This document shows positions 17,073 to 25,961 of a DNA stretch of 64,000 bases, piece by piece. The notes under the pieces are model-generated. The model was not told where the DNA came from, did not search any database, and saw nothing but the letters and a program-made list of their open reading frames with translations. The stretch covers positions 4,030,001-4,094,000 of the forward strand of contig NZ_FMHY01000002.1 of NCBI RefSeq assembly GCF_900090225.1, read 5' to 3'. The translations under genes were made by a program, and so were the position numbers. How positions within the stretch are numbered: the stretch's first letter is position 1; each line of letters begins with the position of its first letter. The stretch is from Micromonospora eburnea (lineage in GTDB: Bacteria; Actinomycetota; Actinomycetes; Mycobacteriales; Micromonosporaceae).

Positions 17073-18485
17073 TCAGGCGGGCAGCGCGCGGTCCAGGGTG
17101 TCGCGGTATTCGGCCACCAGCGCGGCCACCGTGTCGGCGCGGAACTGGTCGCGGCGGTAGCCGACGCTGCCGACGATCCCGCCCGCCGCGTCGAACTCGA
17201 CCGCCCACAGCGCGCCGTCGGGGATCTGCGAGCCGTGCTCCTGCGAGCGCAGCCGCCGCCGCATCGCCCGGTACGTGAGGTCACCGACGCGCTGGCCGAC
17301 CGCCATGTACGGGGACTGGACCAGTTGGAACACGCACGAGGCGTGCTCCTCCCCTGCCGCCGCGGCCATCAGTTCGGGCGCCACACCGAGCAGGTCCACG
17401 AACGGGATCTCGTGCCGGTACGCCGCCAGGCACGCGTCCCGGACCCGGTCGACCAGGTCGGCGAAGCCGCCCGCTCCCCCGGTCCGGACCCGCAACGGCA
17501 GCAGGTTGAAGAACGAGCCGACCATGTCGAGCGTCCACGCCGGACGGCGTCCGGGCGTGAAGGTCGGCATGACCACCTCGTCGAGCCCGGCGGCGTCGGC
17601 GAGCTGCCGCACGTACGCCGCGGCCATGACCATGAAGGGCGTGCAGCGCCGGCTGGTGGCGTACGCCTGCACGCGCCGGCGCAGGTCGTCGTCGTGGTGG
17701 AACCGGTGCCAGGCGGTGCCGTCGGGCCGCTGCGCGCCGCGCGGCCGGTCCATCCGGATCGGCGTGACCGCCGCTCCGCGCAGCCGCTCCGCCCAGTACG
17801 CGCGGGCGGCGGCGACGGCGGGGGTGTCCGCCGTCGCGCGTTGCCAGCGCACGTACTCCCGGTACTGGCGTACCGGGGGCAGCTCCGGTGACCGCCCGGC
17901 GCGGCGGGCGGCGTAGCAGAGCGCCAGGTCCCGCAGCACCACCTGGATCGACCAGCCGTCGACGCCGGTGTGGTGGGCGGCGAGCACGAGCACCGCGTCG
18001 TCGGCGTCGAACCGGCCGAGCAGCGCCCGCAGGGTCGGGTTGTCGTCCATCGGCACCGGCCGGGACTCCATCTCGTTGAGCAGGATCTCCGCGTGCCGCT
18101 CCCGCTCGGCCGGGACGAGGGGCAGGTCCTCCACGTCGAGGCGGGGCGGCCGGGGCGGCCGGACCCGCTGGTGGACGTTCCCGGGTTCCCGGACGATCGA
18201 GGTCCGCAGTGCCTCGTGCCGCTCGACCACGTCGGCGAGCGCGGCCCGCAGCACCTCGACGTCGAGCGGGCCGCTGACCCGCCAGCCGCCGACGATGGTG
18301 TAGCGCGGGCCGAACGGTCCCGCGTCGTTCCCGCCGTCGACCATGCGGAGGAAGTCCTGTTGCCGGGAGAGCGCGAAGGGCTCGTCCGGCCCGGACGGCG
18401 GCTCGGGCGGGTGGTCGCCGGCGGTCGTCACGTCGTCCGGCAGCGTCCACAGCGACGTCGCCGGACCACGCCCGTCCCGCGTCAT
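17073..18485 (-). CDS. free-standing condensation enzyme (SgcC5-like)
   Basis: 470 residues from ATG 18485; the start lies at an ATGA junction with the presumed halogenase stop. It is a single NRPS condensation domain with an intact active site, AAHHTGVDGWS (HHxxxDG at ~171-177), an RHEALRTS motif near residue 90 and a VGSFFNLLPLRV segment near 330. In C-1027, SgcC5 transfers carrier-bound beta-tyrosine to a hydroxyl of the enediyne core, forming an ester. In related clusters homologues form amides. Position directly after the halogenase and aminomutase genes supports the same job. The operon synthetase's own C domain is degenerate, so this is probably the only active one. Confidence 0.88.
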   Translation of the reverse strand: MTRDGRGPATSLWTLPDDVTTAGDHPPEPPSGPDEPFALSRQQDFLRMVDGGNDAGPFGPRYTIVGGWRVSGPLDVEVLRAALADVVERHEALRTSIVREPGNVHQRVRPPRPPRLDVEDLPLVPAERERHAEILLNEMESRPVPMDDNPTLRALLGRFDADDAVLVLAAHHTGVDGWSIQVVLRDLALCYAARRAGRSPELPPVRQYREYVRWQRATADTPAVAAARAYWAERLRGAAVTPIRMDRPRGAQRPDGTAWHRFHHDDDLRRRVQAYATSRRCTPFMVMAAAYVRQLADAAGLDEVVMPTFTPGRRPAWTLDMVGSFFNLLPLRVRTGGAGGFADLVDRVRDACLAAYRHEIPFVDLLGVAPELMAAAAGEEHASCVFQLVQSPYMAVGQRVGDLTYRAMRRRLRSQEHGSQIPDGALWAVEFDAAGGIVGSVGYRRDQFRADTVAALVAEYRDTLDRALPA

Positions 18486-20016
18486 GCCGCCGGCCCCCGC
18501 GCTGCCGCCCCGGGGCCGGGGCCACCGGCTCCGGCCGGCGCCACCGCATCCCGTCGGCGGACGGGACGAGGCCGCCGGGCCGGATGGGGCGGTGCTCGTC
18601 GACGTTGCCGCCCAGCGCCGCCTGGGTCTGGACGCGGACCCCCTCCTTGAGGACCTCCTTGAGCATCGACGCGCCGAGCAGGTTGCGGTCCTCCCCCGCC
18701 TCGGCCACCGGGCCCTGGACGACGTCGGCGATCTCCTGGAACGCCGTCTTCCGCTGCCGCAGGTAGGAGTCGGCGTCGACGAACGCGCGTTCGTCGGAGC
18801 CCGCCCCGCCGACCAGTTGTACGAAGGCCTGCGCGTCGCTGGCGGCCCGGTCGTCGCTGACCCGCTTGGCGGTCCAGAAGTACGATTCCTCGTCCTGCTG
18901 CATGTCGTAGAAGCCGACGAGGAAGTCGTGGAAGAGGGCGTACTCGCGCCGGTAGCGGGACTCGAACTCCGCAAAGACGCCCGCCTCGTCCAGTTCCCCG
19001 GCGAGACAGCTGTTCACCGAGCGGGCGGCGAGCAGCGCGCTGAACGTCGCCAGGTGCACCCCGGAGGAGAAGACCGGGTCGATGAAGCACGCCGCGTCGC
19101 CCACCAGCAACATGCCGGGCCGGGAGAAGGTGTCGCGGATGTAGGAGTAGTCCTTGCGGACCCGTACCTCGCCGTACGGCCCGCTGGTCACCCGGGTGGC
19201 GTCGGCCAGGTACTCGGCGATCATCGGGCACTCGCTGATGAGCTGGCGCAGCACGGTCTCCCGGTCGCCCTCCCGGACGCGGTCCAGCGCCTCGGGACGC
19301 AGCACCGCCCCGACACTGGTGAGCCTGTCGCTGAGCGGGATGTACCAGAACCAGCCGCCGGGGAAGGCGACCGCGAGGATGTTCCCGCTGTTGGGCTCGG
19401 GGAGCCGCTTGCCGCCCTCGAAGTAGCCGAAGAGGGCGAGGTTGCGGAAGAACTCGGGGTAGTACCGCTCGCCACCGACGCGGTTGTGGATCCGGCTGCG
19501 GTGGCCGGAGGCGTCCACGACGTACCGGCTGCGCAGCTCCCGGCGTACGCCGTCCTCGTCGTCGAAGCGGACGCCGCACACCCGCCCGTCCTCCTCCAGC
19601 ACGTCCACGACCGCGCACCGCTCGCGTACCGTCACGCCCTTGCGGCGGGCGTTGTCGAGCAGGATCTGGTCGAACTTCATCCGCTCGACCTGGTACGCCG
19701 TCGCCCCGTCGCTGGCGAACTTCGGCGAGATCGCGAAGGCGAACGTCCACGGCTCCGGGTTGCGTCCCCAGCGGAACGTGCCGCCGCGCTTGACGGGGAA
19801 GCCGGCGCGGGCGAGTTCGTCGGCGACGCCGAGCAGCCGGCAGATGCCGTGGATGGTCGAGGGCAGCAGCGACTCCCCGATCTGGTACCGGGGGAACGTC
19901 TCCTTCTCCAGCAGCAGGACCCGGTGTCCCTGCATCGCCACCAGGGTGGCGACCGTCGACCCGGCCGGTCCGCCACCGACGACCACCAGGTCGTAGTCGA
20001 ATCCGTCGTCGTTCAC
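18482..20016 (-). CDS. FAD-dependent halogenase (SgcC3-like), reading frame disturbed at its 3' end
   Basis: Starts at GTG 20016 with AAAGGA upstream. VVVGGGPAGSTVATLVA binds FAD, LLEKETFPRYQIGESLLPS is the halogenase-specific continuation, GGWFWYIPLSD lies mid-protein, and LLVGDAACFIDPVFSSGVH is the second FAD motif. The W-x-W-x-IP motif region reads WFWYIPL, the form seen in carrier-protein-dependent phenolic halogenases. Homologues end near 490-510 residues, but here the frame passes without a stop through the next gene to 17281 (911 residues). One extra base in the CCCCGGGG run at 18508-18515 would end it at TGA 18482-18484, inside an ATGA junction. The end given is that inferred one. It chlorinates beta-tyrosine bound to the carrier. 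Confidence 0.85.
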
Positions 20017-20051
20017 GTCAGGTCCTTTCGCAGTTGCTGTGGGCCGGCCGG

Positions 20052-21662
20052 TCACCGCAGGACCACGTCGGCACGCCGGACGGCATCGAGCAGGTCGGCG
20101 CGGCCCAGCGCGGCCGCCACGGCGGCGAGGTCGTCGGCCATGTAGCGGTCCTGGCGCAGGGTGGGCGCGAGGGAGCGGGTGAGGTCGTACGCGGCACGGC
20201 CGGCCTTGCTCAGGCCCGCGTACCGGCCGGCGACGTCGACCGCCTGGGCCGCGGCCAGCAGCTCCACGGCCAGGATGGTGTCGTTGTTCGTCAGGACCCG
20301 CCGGGCGTTGCGGGCGGCGATCAGGCCCATGCTGACGATGTCCTGGTTGTCCCCGTTGGAGGGGATGCTGTGGATGCTGGCCGGGCCGATCGTGCGGTTC
20401 TCGGCGACGAGCGCGGTGGCCGGGTACTGCGCGCCGGCGAAGCCGCTGTTGAGCCCCGGCTCGCCCATCACCAGGAACTCCGGCAGGCCGTAGCTGAGGT
20501 GCCGGTTGAGCAGCCGGTTCGTCCGCCGCTCGGAGAGCACGCCGAGCTGGGTCAGCGCGATGGTGACGTAGTCCATGGCGAACGCGACCGGCTGGCCGTG
20601 GAAGTTGGCGCCGTGGAACACCTCGCCGCTGCCGAAGAAGAGCGGGTTGTCGTTGGCCGAGTTCAGCTCGACCTCGACCGTCGCGCGGGCGTGGGTGAGG
20701 GTGTCCCGCACCGCGCCCAGCACCTGCGGCACCGCCCGCAGCGAGTACGCCTTCTGCATGTAGATGCTGGTCCGCTGCACCGCCTGGTCGTGCTGCCACT
20801 CGTCGGCGAGTTGCTGGCGCAGGGCGGCGTGGGAAACGGTGAGCCCGCTGCCGTCCAGCAAGGCCCGCATGTTGGCGGCGGAGTCGATCTGGCCCGGGTG
20901 CGGCCGCGCCAGGTCGTGGCCCTCGGCGAGGAACGGACCGGTCGACCCCTGCAGGGTCTCGATCACCAGCGCGGCCACGATCTCCGCCTGGCGGACCTGC
21001 TCGATCGCCCGGCCGAGCACCAGCGCGCCGAGCCCGGTCATCGCGGAGGTGCCGTTGATCAGGGCCAGCCCCTCCTTGAACCGCAGGTCCATCGGCTCGA
21101 TGCCGTGGTCCCACAGCACCTCCCGGGTCGGCACCGGCCGGCCGTCGCGCAGCACGTAGCCCTCACCGAGCACGGTGCTCGCGATGTGTGACAGGGGCGC
21201 CAGGTCACCGCTGGCCCCGAGCGAGCCGATCTCGGGGATGGCCGGGGTGATGCCGAGGTTCAGGTACAGCTCCAGCCGGGTGATCAGCTCGGGGCGGACG
21301 GCGGAGTAGCCCTTGGCGAGGGCGTTGAGTCGGGTGGCGAGGACCGCGCGGGCCTCCACCTCGGAGAAGCACGGCCCGACCCCGGCGCTGTGGCTGCGAA
21401 CCAGGTTGGTCTGGAGTTCCGTCTCCTTGGAGTGGTCCACCAGCATGTAGATCATTTCGCCGTACCCGGTGGTGACGCCGTACACCGGGACGCCCTGCCG
21501 GACGATGTCCTCAAACCGCTGGCGGCTGCTGGCCGCCCGGGCCAGGGATCCCGCCGGCACCACGCAGGGCGTGCCGCGTTCGGCCACCTGCCGGACCCCG
21601 TCGATCGTGAGGCCGGCGCCGTCGAGGACCACCGGTTTCACGCCGCTGTCGATGTCAGCCAT
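20052..21662 (-). CDS. tyrosine 2,3-aminomutase, MIO family (SgcC4-like)
   Basis: 536 residues from ATG 21662, overlapping the synthetase stop by eight bases. GSLGASGDLAPLSH contains the Ala-Ser-Gly triad (150-152) that cyclises to the MIO electrophile. The N-terminal YGVTTGYGEMIYM carries the catalytic tyrosine (about residue 61). SANDNPLFF and NGDNQDIVSMG are further ammonia-lyase/aminomutase signatures. SgcC4 of C-1027 converts L-tyrosine to beta-tyrosine. The conserved residues alone do not separate aminomutase from ammonia lyase or HAL, but the adenylation, PCP, halogenase and condensation genes around it point firmly to beta-tyrosine supply. Confidence 0.92.
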   Translation of the reverse strand: MADIDSGVKPVVLDGAGLTIDGVRQVAERGTPCVVPAGSLARAASSRQRFEDIVRQGVPVYGVTTGYGEMIYMLVDHSKETELQTNLVRSHSAGVGPCFSEVEARAVLATRLNALAKGYSAVRPELITRLELYLNLGITPAIPEIGSLGASGDLAPLSHIASTVLGEGYVLRDGRPVPTREVLWDHGIEPMDLRFKEGLALINGTSAMTGLGALVLGRAIEQVRQAEIVAALVIETLQGSTGPFLAEGHDLARPHPGQIDSAANMRALLDGSGLTVSHAALRQQLADEWQHDQAVQRTSIYMQKAYSLRAVPQVLGAVRDTLTHARATVEVELNSANDNPLFFGSGEVFHGANFHGQPVAFAMDYVTIALTQLGVLSERRTNRLLNRHLSYGLPEFLVMGEPGLNSGFAGAQYPATALVAENRTIGPASIHSIPSNGDNQDIVSMGLIAARNARRVLTNNDTILAVELLAAAQAVDVAGRYAGLSKAGRAAYDLTRSLAPTLRQDRYMADDLAAVAAALGRADLLDAVRRADVVLR

Positions 21663-24600
21663 GCTCGTCTTCCCATCGTCGTGGTTGGCCGGCGGCACCG
21701 GGGGCGCCACCGGCGGTCGGATCGCCGTTGCCGGCGGTCACCGCCCGCACCACCGCCGCCATGCCGGCCACCGTCGGCGCGGCCATGAGGTCCCGCAGCG
21801 GTACGTCGACGCCGAAGCGTTCCGCGAGGCGGTGGGCGAGTCGGACAAGTAGCAGCGAGTGGCCGCCCGCCGCGAAGAAGTCGCCCCACCCGTCCCCCGG
21901 TGCGGCCGGAAGCACCTCGGCCCAGATGCGGCCCACCGCGTTCTCGATCGGGCCGCGTCCGGTTCCCCTGCCGTGCTCGGTGACGGCGCGGGGATCGGGC
22001 AGCCGGGCCCGGTCCACCTTGCCGCCGACGTTGCGCGGGATCCTCTCGATCGGGGCGAACGCGGTGCGGTGGCCCACCGGCCCGTAACGGCGGCGCAGGT
22101 GTGCCCGCAGCGACGCCACGAGCGCACGCCAGTCGGCGCCGTCGCGGGACGCCACGAAGACGGCCAGCCGGCTCACCAGGCCGTCGGGGTCGGTCACCGG
22201 CGACACGGCACAGTCGGCGACGAGGGCGTGCGCGGCGACCGCCGCCTCCACCGCCGCGAGTTCGAGCCGGTGTCCGGCGAGCTTGACCTGCTGGTCCCGG
22301 CGGCCCACGTGCTCCAGTTCGCCGTCGAACCGCCGCCGCCCGAGGTCGCCGGTGCGGTAGCAGCCGGCGGTGGCCACGGCGGCCGGCGGCAGGCCCCGCA
22401 GCGGGCGGAACGGCGCGTCGCCCGGCTGGCGTCCGGCCGCGTCGGGCAGGTAGCCGGGCACGGCGTACGGGCTGCGGACGACGATCTCGCCGGTCACGCC
22501 GGCCGGGCAGGGGCGGTCCCGCCCGTCGACGACCAGCACCTGCCGGCCGGGTATCGACCGGCCGATCGGCACGCGTTCGCCGGGCACCGGCGCGACGATC
22601 TCGTACACGCTGGCCGCGACCGTCTCGGTCGGACCGTACAGGTTCCACAGTCGGGTGCCGGTGAGCGTGCGGCGCAGCCGATTCGCGAGATCGGCCGTGA
22701 GGGACTCGCCCATCAGGAACAGGTGGGCCAGCCGCGCCGGGCCGGCGGCGTCCCCTTCGAGCGCGGTCGCCAGCTCGCGGGCGAAGCTGGGTACCGTCTG
22801 CAGCATCGTGACGCGCTCCCGGTCGAGCCACCGGAGGAAGCGCTCCGGGTGGACGCGGACGCGATCCGGCACCGGGACGAGCGTCGCGCCGGAGACGAGG
22901 GCCGCGAAGACCTCGCACAGGGCCGGGTCGTGCTCGACGGCGGCCCACTGCGCGACGCGGGCGCCGGGGTGCAGGTCCCCGGTGCGGGCCAGCCACGTGG
23001 CGAACTGCGCGAGCGCCGCGTGGGTCTGGACGATGCCCTTCGGCCGTCCGGTGGAGCCCGAGGTGAAGGCGACGTAGGCGGCCGCCCGCACGTCCGGCTC
23101 CGCCGGGAACCGGACGGGGTCCACCGGACGCGGGGCGGATTCCACCGGACGCGGGGCCGGGTCCACGGTGAGGACCGGAGCGGCCTGGTCGGACCGGTAC
23201 CACTCGGCCACCGGGTCCTCGGCCGGGTCGCCGGCGACCAGCAGGGCGGCGGGCCGCAGCTCGGTCAGCACCGTCCGGGCCCGGTCCCCCCGGTCGCCGG
23301 GGCTCAGCCAGGTGAGGTGACCGCCGGCGCGCAGGACGGCCAGCGACGCGATCACCAGCGCCGGTCCCATCGGCAGGCGCAGGGCGACGGCCCGGCCGGC
23401 GACCGGGACCCGGGCTACCAGCCACCCCGCCAGGTCCGACGCCCGGGTGACCAGCTCCGCGTACGTGAGGCTCTCGTCCTCGCCCCGGACGGCGATCGCC
23501 TCCGGGAAGCGCTCCGCGCGGTCGCCGATCAGCGCGGTCACCGGCCGGCCGGGCGGCGGCGCGTCGGCCGTGGCGTCCGCGGCGCGTACCACGGTGGCTA
23601 GGTGCCGGGGGTCCTCCAGCGGCAGGTCGGCGAGCGCGAGGTCCGGGTCACGGGCGGCCGCGTCCAGCAGGGTACGCAGGTGGGCGAGGAAACCCTCGGC
23701 GCTCCGGGGCGCCATCCGGTCGGCGCGGAACGCGAGCGTGCCGGCGAGGGTCGCGGTGCTCGGCGCGAGAGTGAGCAGCAGGTCGACCGGGAGCGCCCAG
23801 GCCCGGGACGGCAGTTCCCGGACGGTGGCGCCGGCCAGCCGCAGCGGCGCCGGCTGACCGTCGGCGGCGAGCACCGCGTCGCACAGGGGCAGCCCGTCGG
23901 GGGAACGGGGTGGGTTGACCGCCCGGACGAGGCGGGGGAACGGTCGGCGCCGGCGTTCGGCGTCCCGCCGGCTGCGGGCCACCCGCCGCAGATGCGTCCG
24001 GAACGTCACGTCGCCGGTCAGCCGGCAGTCGACCGGCAGGAGGGTGGAGAACGGGCCGACGGCGGCCTCCCGGCCCGGCCCGCGCAGGTCGTACGGCAGG
24101 GCGACGGTCACGCTGTCCTCGCCACGGTGGCGGCCCAGCACGACCTGGAACGCCGCCAGCACGACCGTCGGAACGGCGACGCCTTCCGCCCGGGCGAGGG
24201 CCTGGACGGCCGCCCGGGTCCGCGGCCCCCAGTCGAAGGCCACCTCGTCTGCCGTCGTCGACGTCCCAACGGGTGGCGGGTCCGCCGGACGTACGCCGTC
24301 GGCGGGCAGCGGGGCGACCCGGGCGGGGGCGGGATCGGACGACGGGTCGCGGCGGGCCGGGGCCGCCGCCGCGGCGGCGGTCCCGATGGCCTCGGCGTAC
24401 GCCGACGAGAGCGCGGCGGCCACGACGGAGAGCGACGCGGGGTCCGCGACGGCCTGGTGCGCGGTGAGTACGACGCGATGGTGCCGGGGGGTGACCCGCA
24501 GCACCGCCAGCCGGGCGAGCGGACCGGCGTCGAGGTCGCCGGGCGGTGCCAGCGCCGCCGCGTCGCGGACGTCCCGCATCGTGAAGGCGTCGGCGCGGGC

Positions 24601-24858
24601 GGGGCCGATCCGTCGAGCGGGCAGACCGTCCACCGTGGGCAGCGTCACCCGCAGTGCCTGGTGGCGGTCGAGTACGGCGTGCCAGGCGGCGCGCAGGGCG
24701 TCGACGTCGAGGTCGCCGTCGACCCAGTACGACCGGTGCAGGGTGAGCGCGTGGGTGTCCGGGTGCAGCTTGTCGAGGAACCAGACGCCGTCCTGCACGG
24801 CGACGACGTCCGGGGTCAGCTCGGGCGTCGGCGGTGGCGGAGGGGCGTCGGTCGTCAC
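21655..24858 (-). CDS. NRPS C-A-PCP for beta-tyrosine activation (SgcC1-like plus extra domains)
   Basis: 1067 residues from GTG 24858; the ribosome site is weak, and frames continuing to 25038 would overrun the divergent promoter. Domains: condensation-like (1-~420), adenylation (~440-950; FTSGSTGRPKGIV, NLYGPTE, YRTGDLGRR, NVGGKVDR) and PCP (~980-1050; GGHSLL, Ser ~1001). The C domain is degenerate: HHxxxDG reads H-Q-A-V-A-D-P at 134-140, with the catalytic His replaced by Gln. The adenylation pocket keeps an acidic residue in EHDPALCEVF. It should adenylate the beta-amino acid and load it on its own PCP or the free PCP at 25041. First gene of the leftward operon; no thioesterase. Confidence 0.88.
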   Translation of the reverse strand: MTTDAPPPPPTPELTPDVVAVQDGVWFLDKLHPDTHALTLHRSYWVDGDLDVDALRAAWHAVLDRHQALRVTLPTVDGLPARRIGPARADAFTMRDVRDAAALAPPGDLDAGPLARLAVLRVTPRHHRVVLTAHQAVADPASLSVVAAALSSAYAEAIGTAAAAAAPARRDPSSDPAPARVAPLPADGVRPADPPPVGTSTTADEVAFDWGPRTRAAVQALARAEGVAVPTVVLAAFQVVLGRHRGEDSVTVALPYDLRGPGREAAVGPFSTLLPVDCRLTGDVTFRTHLRRVARSRRDAERRRRPFPRLVRAVNPPRSPDGLPLCDAVLAADGQPAPLRLAGATVRELPSRAWALPVDLLLTLAPSTATLAGTLAFRADRMAPRSAEGFLAHLRTLLDAAARDPDLALADLPLEDPRHLATVVRAADATADAPPPGRPVTALIGDRAERFPEAIAVRGEDESLTYAELVTRASDLAGWLVARVPVAGRAVALRLPMGPALVIASLAVLRAGGHLTWLSPGDRGDRARTVLTELRPAALLVAGDPAEDPVAEWYRSDQAAPVLTVDPAPRPVESAPRPVDPVRFPAEPDVRAAAYVAFTSGSTGRPKGIVQTHAALAQFATWLARTGDLHPGARVAQWAAVEHDPALCEVFAALVSGATLVPVPDRVRVHPERFLRWLDRERVTMLQTVPSFARELATALEGDAAGPARLAHLFLMGESLTADLANRLRRTLTGTRLWNLYGPTETVAASVYEIVAPVPGERVPIGRSIPGRQVLVVDGRDRPCPAGVTGEIVVRSPYAVPGYLPDAAGRQPGDAPFRPLRGLPPAAVATAGCYRTGDLGRRRFDGELEHVGRRDQQVKLAGHRLELAAVEAAVAAHALVADCAVSPVTDPDGLVSRLAVFVASRDGADWRALVASLRAHLRRRYGPVGHRTAFAPIERIPRNVGGKVDRARLPDPRAVTEHGRGTGRGPIENAVGRIWAEVLPAAPGDGWGDFFAAGGHSLLLVRLAHRLAERFGVDVPLRDLMAAPTVAGMAAVVRAVTAGNGDPTAGGAPGAAGQPRRWEDEHG

Positions 24859-25040
24859 GCATCGAGTCTCGGCGGGTGCCGGTGAGCGGGCATCTCTCGA
24901 CGTGCGCGGTGGCGACCGGATCGGCGCGGGCATCCGGCGGCGGCCGGTCGTCGAGGGATGCGCATCCGCAGAGATGCGCGCCACTGCCCGCGCCGCACAG
25001 GATGACCGCAGAGCCGAGCGCAAGCTGAAAGAGAGCAACC
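24859..25040. promoter_or_regulatory. divergent promoter of the beta-tyrosine genes with operator-like dyads
   Basis: 182 bp between the leftward synthetase operon and the rightward PCP gene. It holds clustered related motifs: GGCATCTCTC (24889-24898), CGTCGAGGGATGC (24949-24961), the palindrome GGATGCGCATCC (24956-24967) and CGCATC-N6-GATGCG (24961-24978). GCATCTCTCGACG at 24890 is nearly the inverted copy of the 24949 element. This density suggests a regulator-binding region for both transcripts. No clear -35/-10 boxes were identified. Confidence 0.5.
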
Positions 25041-25319
25041 ATGAACGAGGCCCTGGGGACCGCCCCTACCCCGCAGGACCCGCCCGCGCTGGAGTCACGG
25101 ATCGGCGCCATCTGGCGGGACGTGCTCGGCGTCCGGGACGACTCGCCCCCGGACGCCACCTTCCTCGAGTTGCAGGGGCAGTCGATCTCCGCCGTCCGTA
25201 TCGCCGGACGGATCGAGGAGGAACTCGGCATCGAGGTCGACGCCGCCGTCCTGTTCGAGGACCCGGATCTGCCGACCTTCATCGATCTGGTGATGAGACG
25301 CGCCAGGTCCGGGCAGTAG
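25041..25319 (+). CDS. free-standing peptidyl carrier protein (SgcC2-like)
   Basis: 92 residues; ATG 25041 after AAAGAGAG. It is a single carrier domain: IGAIWRDVLGV helix I, then FLELQGQSISAVRIAGRIEEE with the phosphopantetheine serine in GQSISAV (about residue 51). The motif reads QGQS rather than the common GGHS/LGGDS, as in several type II PCPs. In C-1027 the beta-tyrosine is halogenated and hydroxylated while bound to such a carrier. Here a second PCP is also fused to the synthetase, so which one carries the tailoring steps is open. First gene of a short rightward transcript. Confidence 0.88.
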   Translation: MNEALGTAPTPQDPPALESRIGAIWRDVLGVRDDSPPDATFLELQGQSISAVRIAGRIEEELGIEVDAAVLFEDPDLPTFIDLVMRRARSGQ

Positions 25320-25445
25320 CCGACCGCTGGGGTCCGGGCGTCTTCCGGGCCCCGGTGGCCGCACGGCCGGGGCGGGGCGGCGGGCCCGCCGCCACGCGGA
25401 TCGGCTGTCCGGGTTCGGCGCCGCGACGGGAGGAGGATGAACGAG

Positions 25446-25649
25446 ATGCTGGCCATCAGGGTCTACGACATCGAAACCGGCCACGTCCAGACGCTCACCG
25501 AGGTGGCGGACGTGGCGAGCGCCGAGCGGTGGTTGGCGCAGTTCGCCGCCGGCGGGATCGGCACCAACGACGTGGTGTACGTCGTGGACGACGCGCCGCG
25601 GGTCGCCGTGCCGCACCTGCGGGAGCCGGAGGCCGGCATGGCGGCGTGA
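25446..25649 (+). CDS. small protein of unknown function in the beta-tyrosine region
   Basis: About 67 residues from ATG 25446, nine bases after GGAGGAGG; an ATG at 25437 abuts that site and would add three residues. The product is acidic and compact (LAIRVYDIETGHVQTLTEV, then AERWLAQFAAGGIGTNDVVYVVDD). It contains no cysteine, no signal peptide and no motif I know. It is not MbtH-like (no NxExQxS or W pattern). It shares a transcript with the PCP, 126 bp downstream, and is closed by a strong terminator, so a role with the carrier or synthetase is possible. Confidence 0.6.
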   Translation: MLAIRVYDIETGHVQTLTEVADVASAERWLAQFAAGGIGTNDVVYVVDDAPRVAVPHLREPEAGMAA

Positions 25650-25704
25650 GCGGGCGACCCGGTCCACTCCACTGTGGACCCGATGGCCCATGCCCGTAGA
25701 CGTG

Positions 25705-25740
25705 GCGGCCCACCGAGAATCATCGGTCGGGCCGCTTTTT
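25705..25740 (+). terminator. rho-independent terminator after the PCP transcript
   Basis: Stem GCGGCCC-ACCGA pairs with TCGGT-C-GGGCCGC (one bulged base) and is followed by TTTTT at 25736-25740. It is one of only two terminators in the window with a clear T-run. The rest of 25650-25961 shows nothing but the AAAGGGA ribosome site of the next gene. Confidence 0.85.
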
Positions 25741-25961
25741 CGTTCCCGTGACCGCGACTTCGACCCGGTGGGGCATCACCCGGGGGTCCGGATGGATCAT
25801 TGACGGCCATCTCCACCTTACCTAGGATCGGAGATATCGGCAGAACCTGTCACATAAGCCAGCAACCGACGCATTCGGGATTCTGCCTTTTCGGCGCGCG
25901 GAGACAGCTGCGCCACCGGGATCGGCGCGCCCACCCCTCGACGATCAGTGAAAGGGACCCT

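Noticed and set aside
17281..20016. A 911-residue halogenase fusion protein
   Set aside because: The last ~400 residues are the wrong frame of the condensation gene, whose own frame has an intact HHTGVDG; codon third-position bias also switches at the junction.
24859..25038. N-terminal extension of the synthetase to 25038
   Set aside because: It would cover the divergent promoter, lacks a ribosome site, and its residues do not resemble a condensation-domain start.
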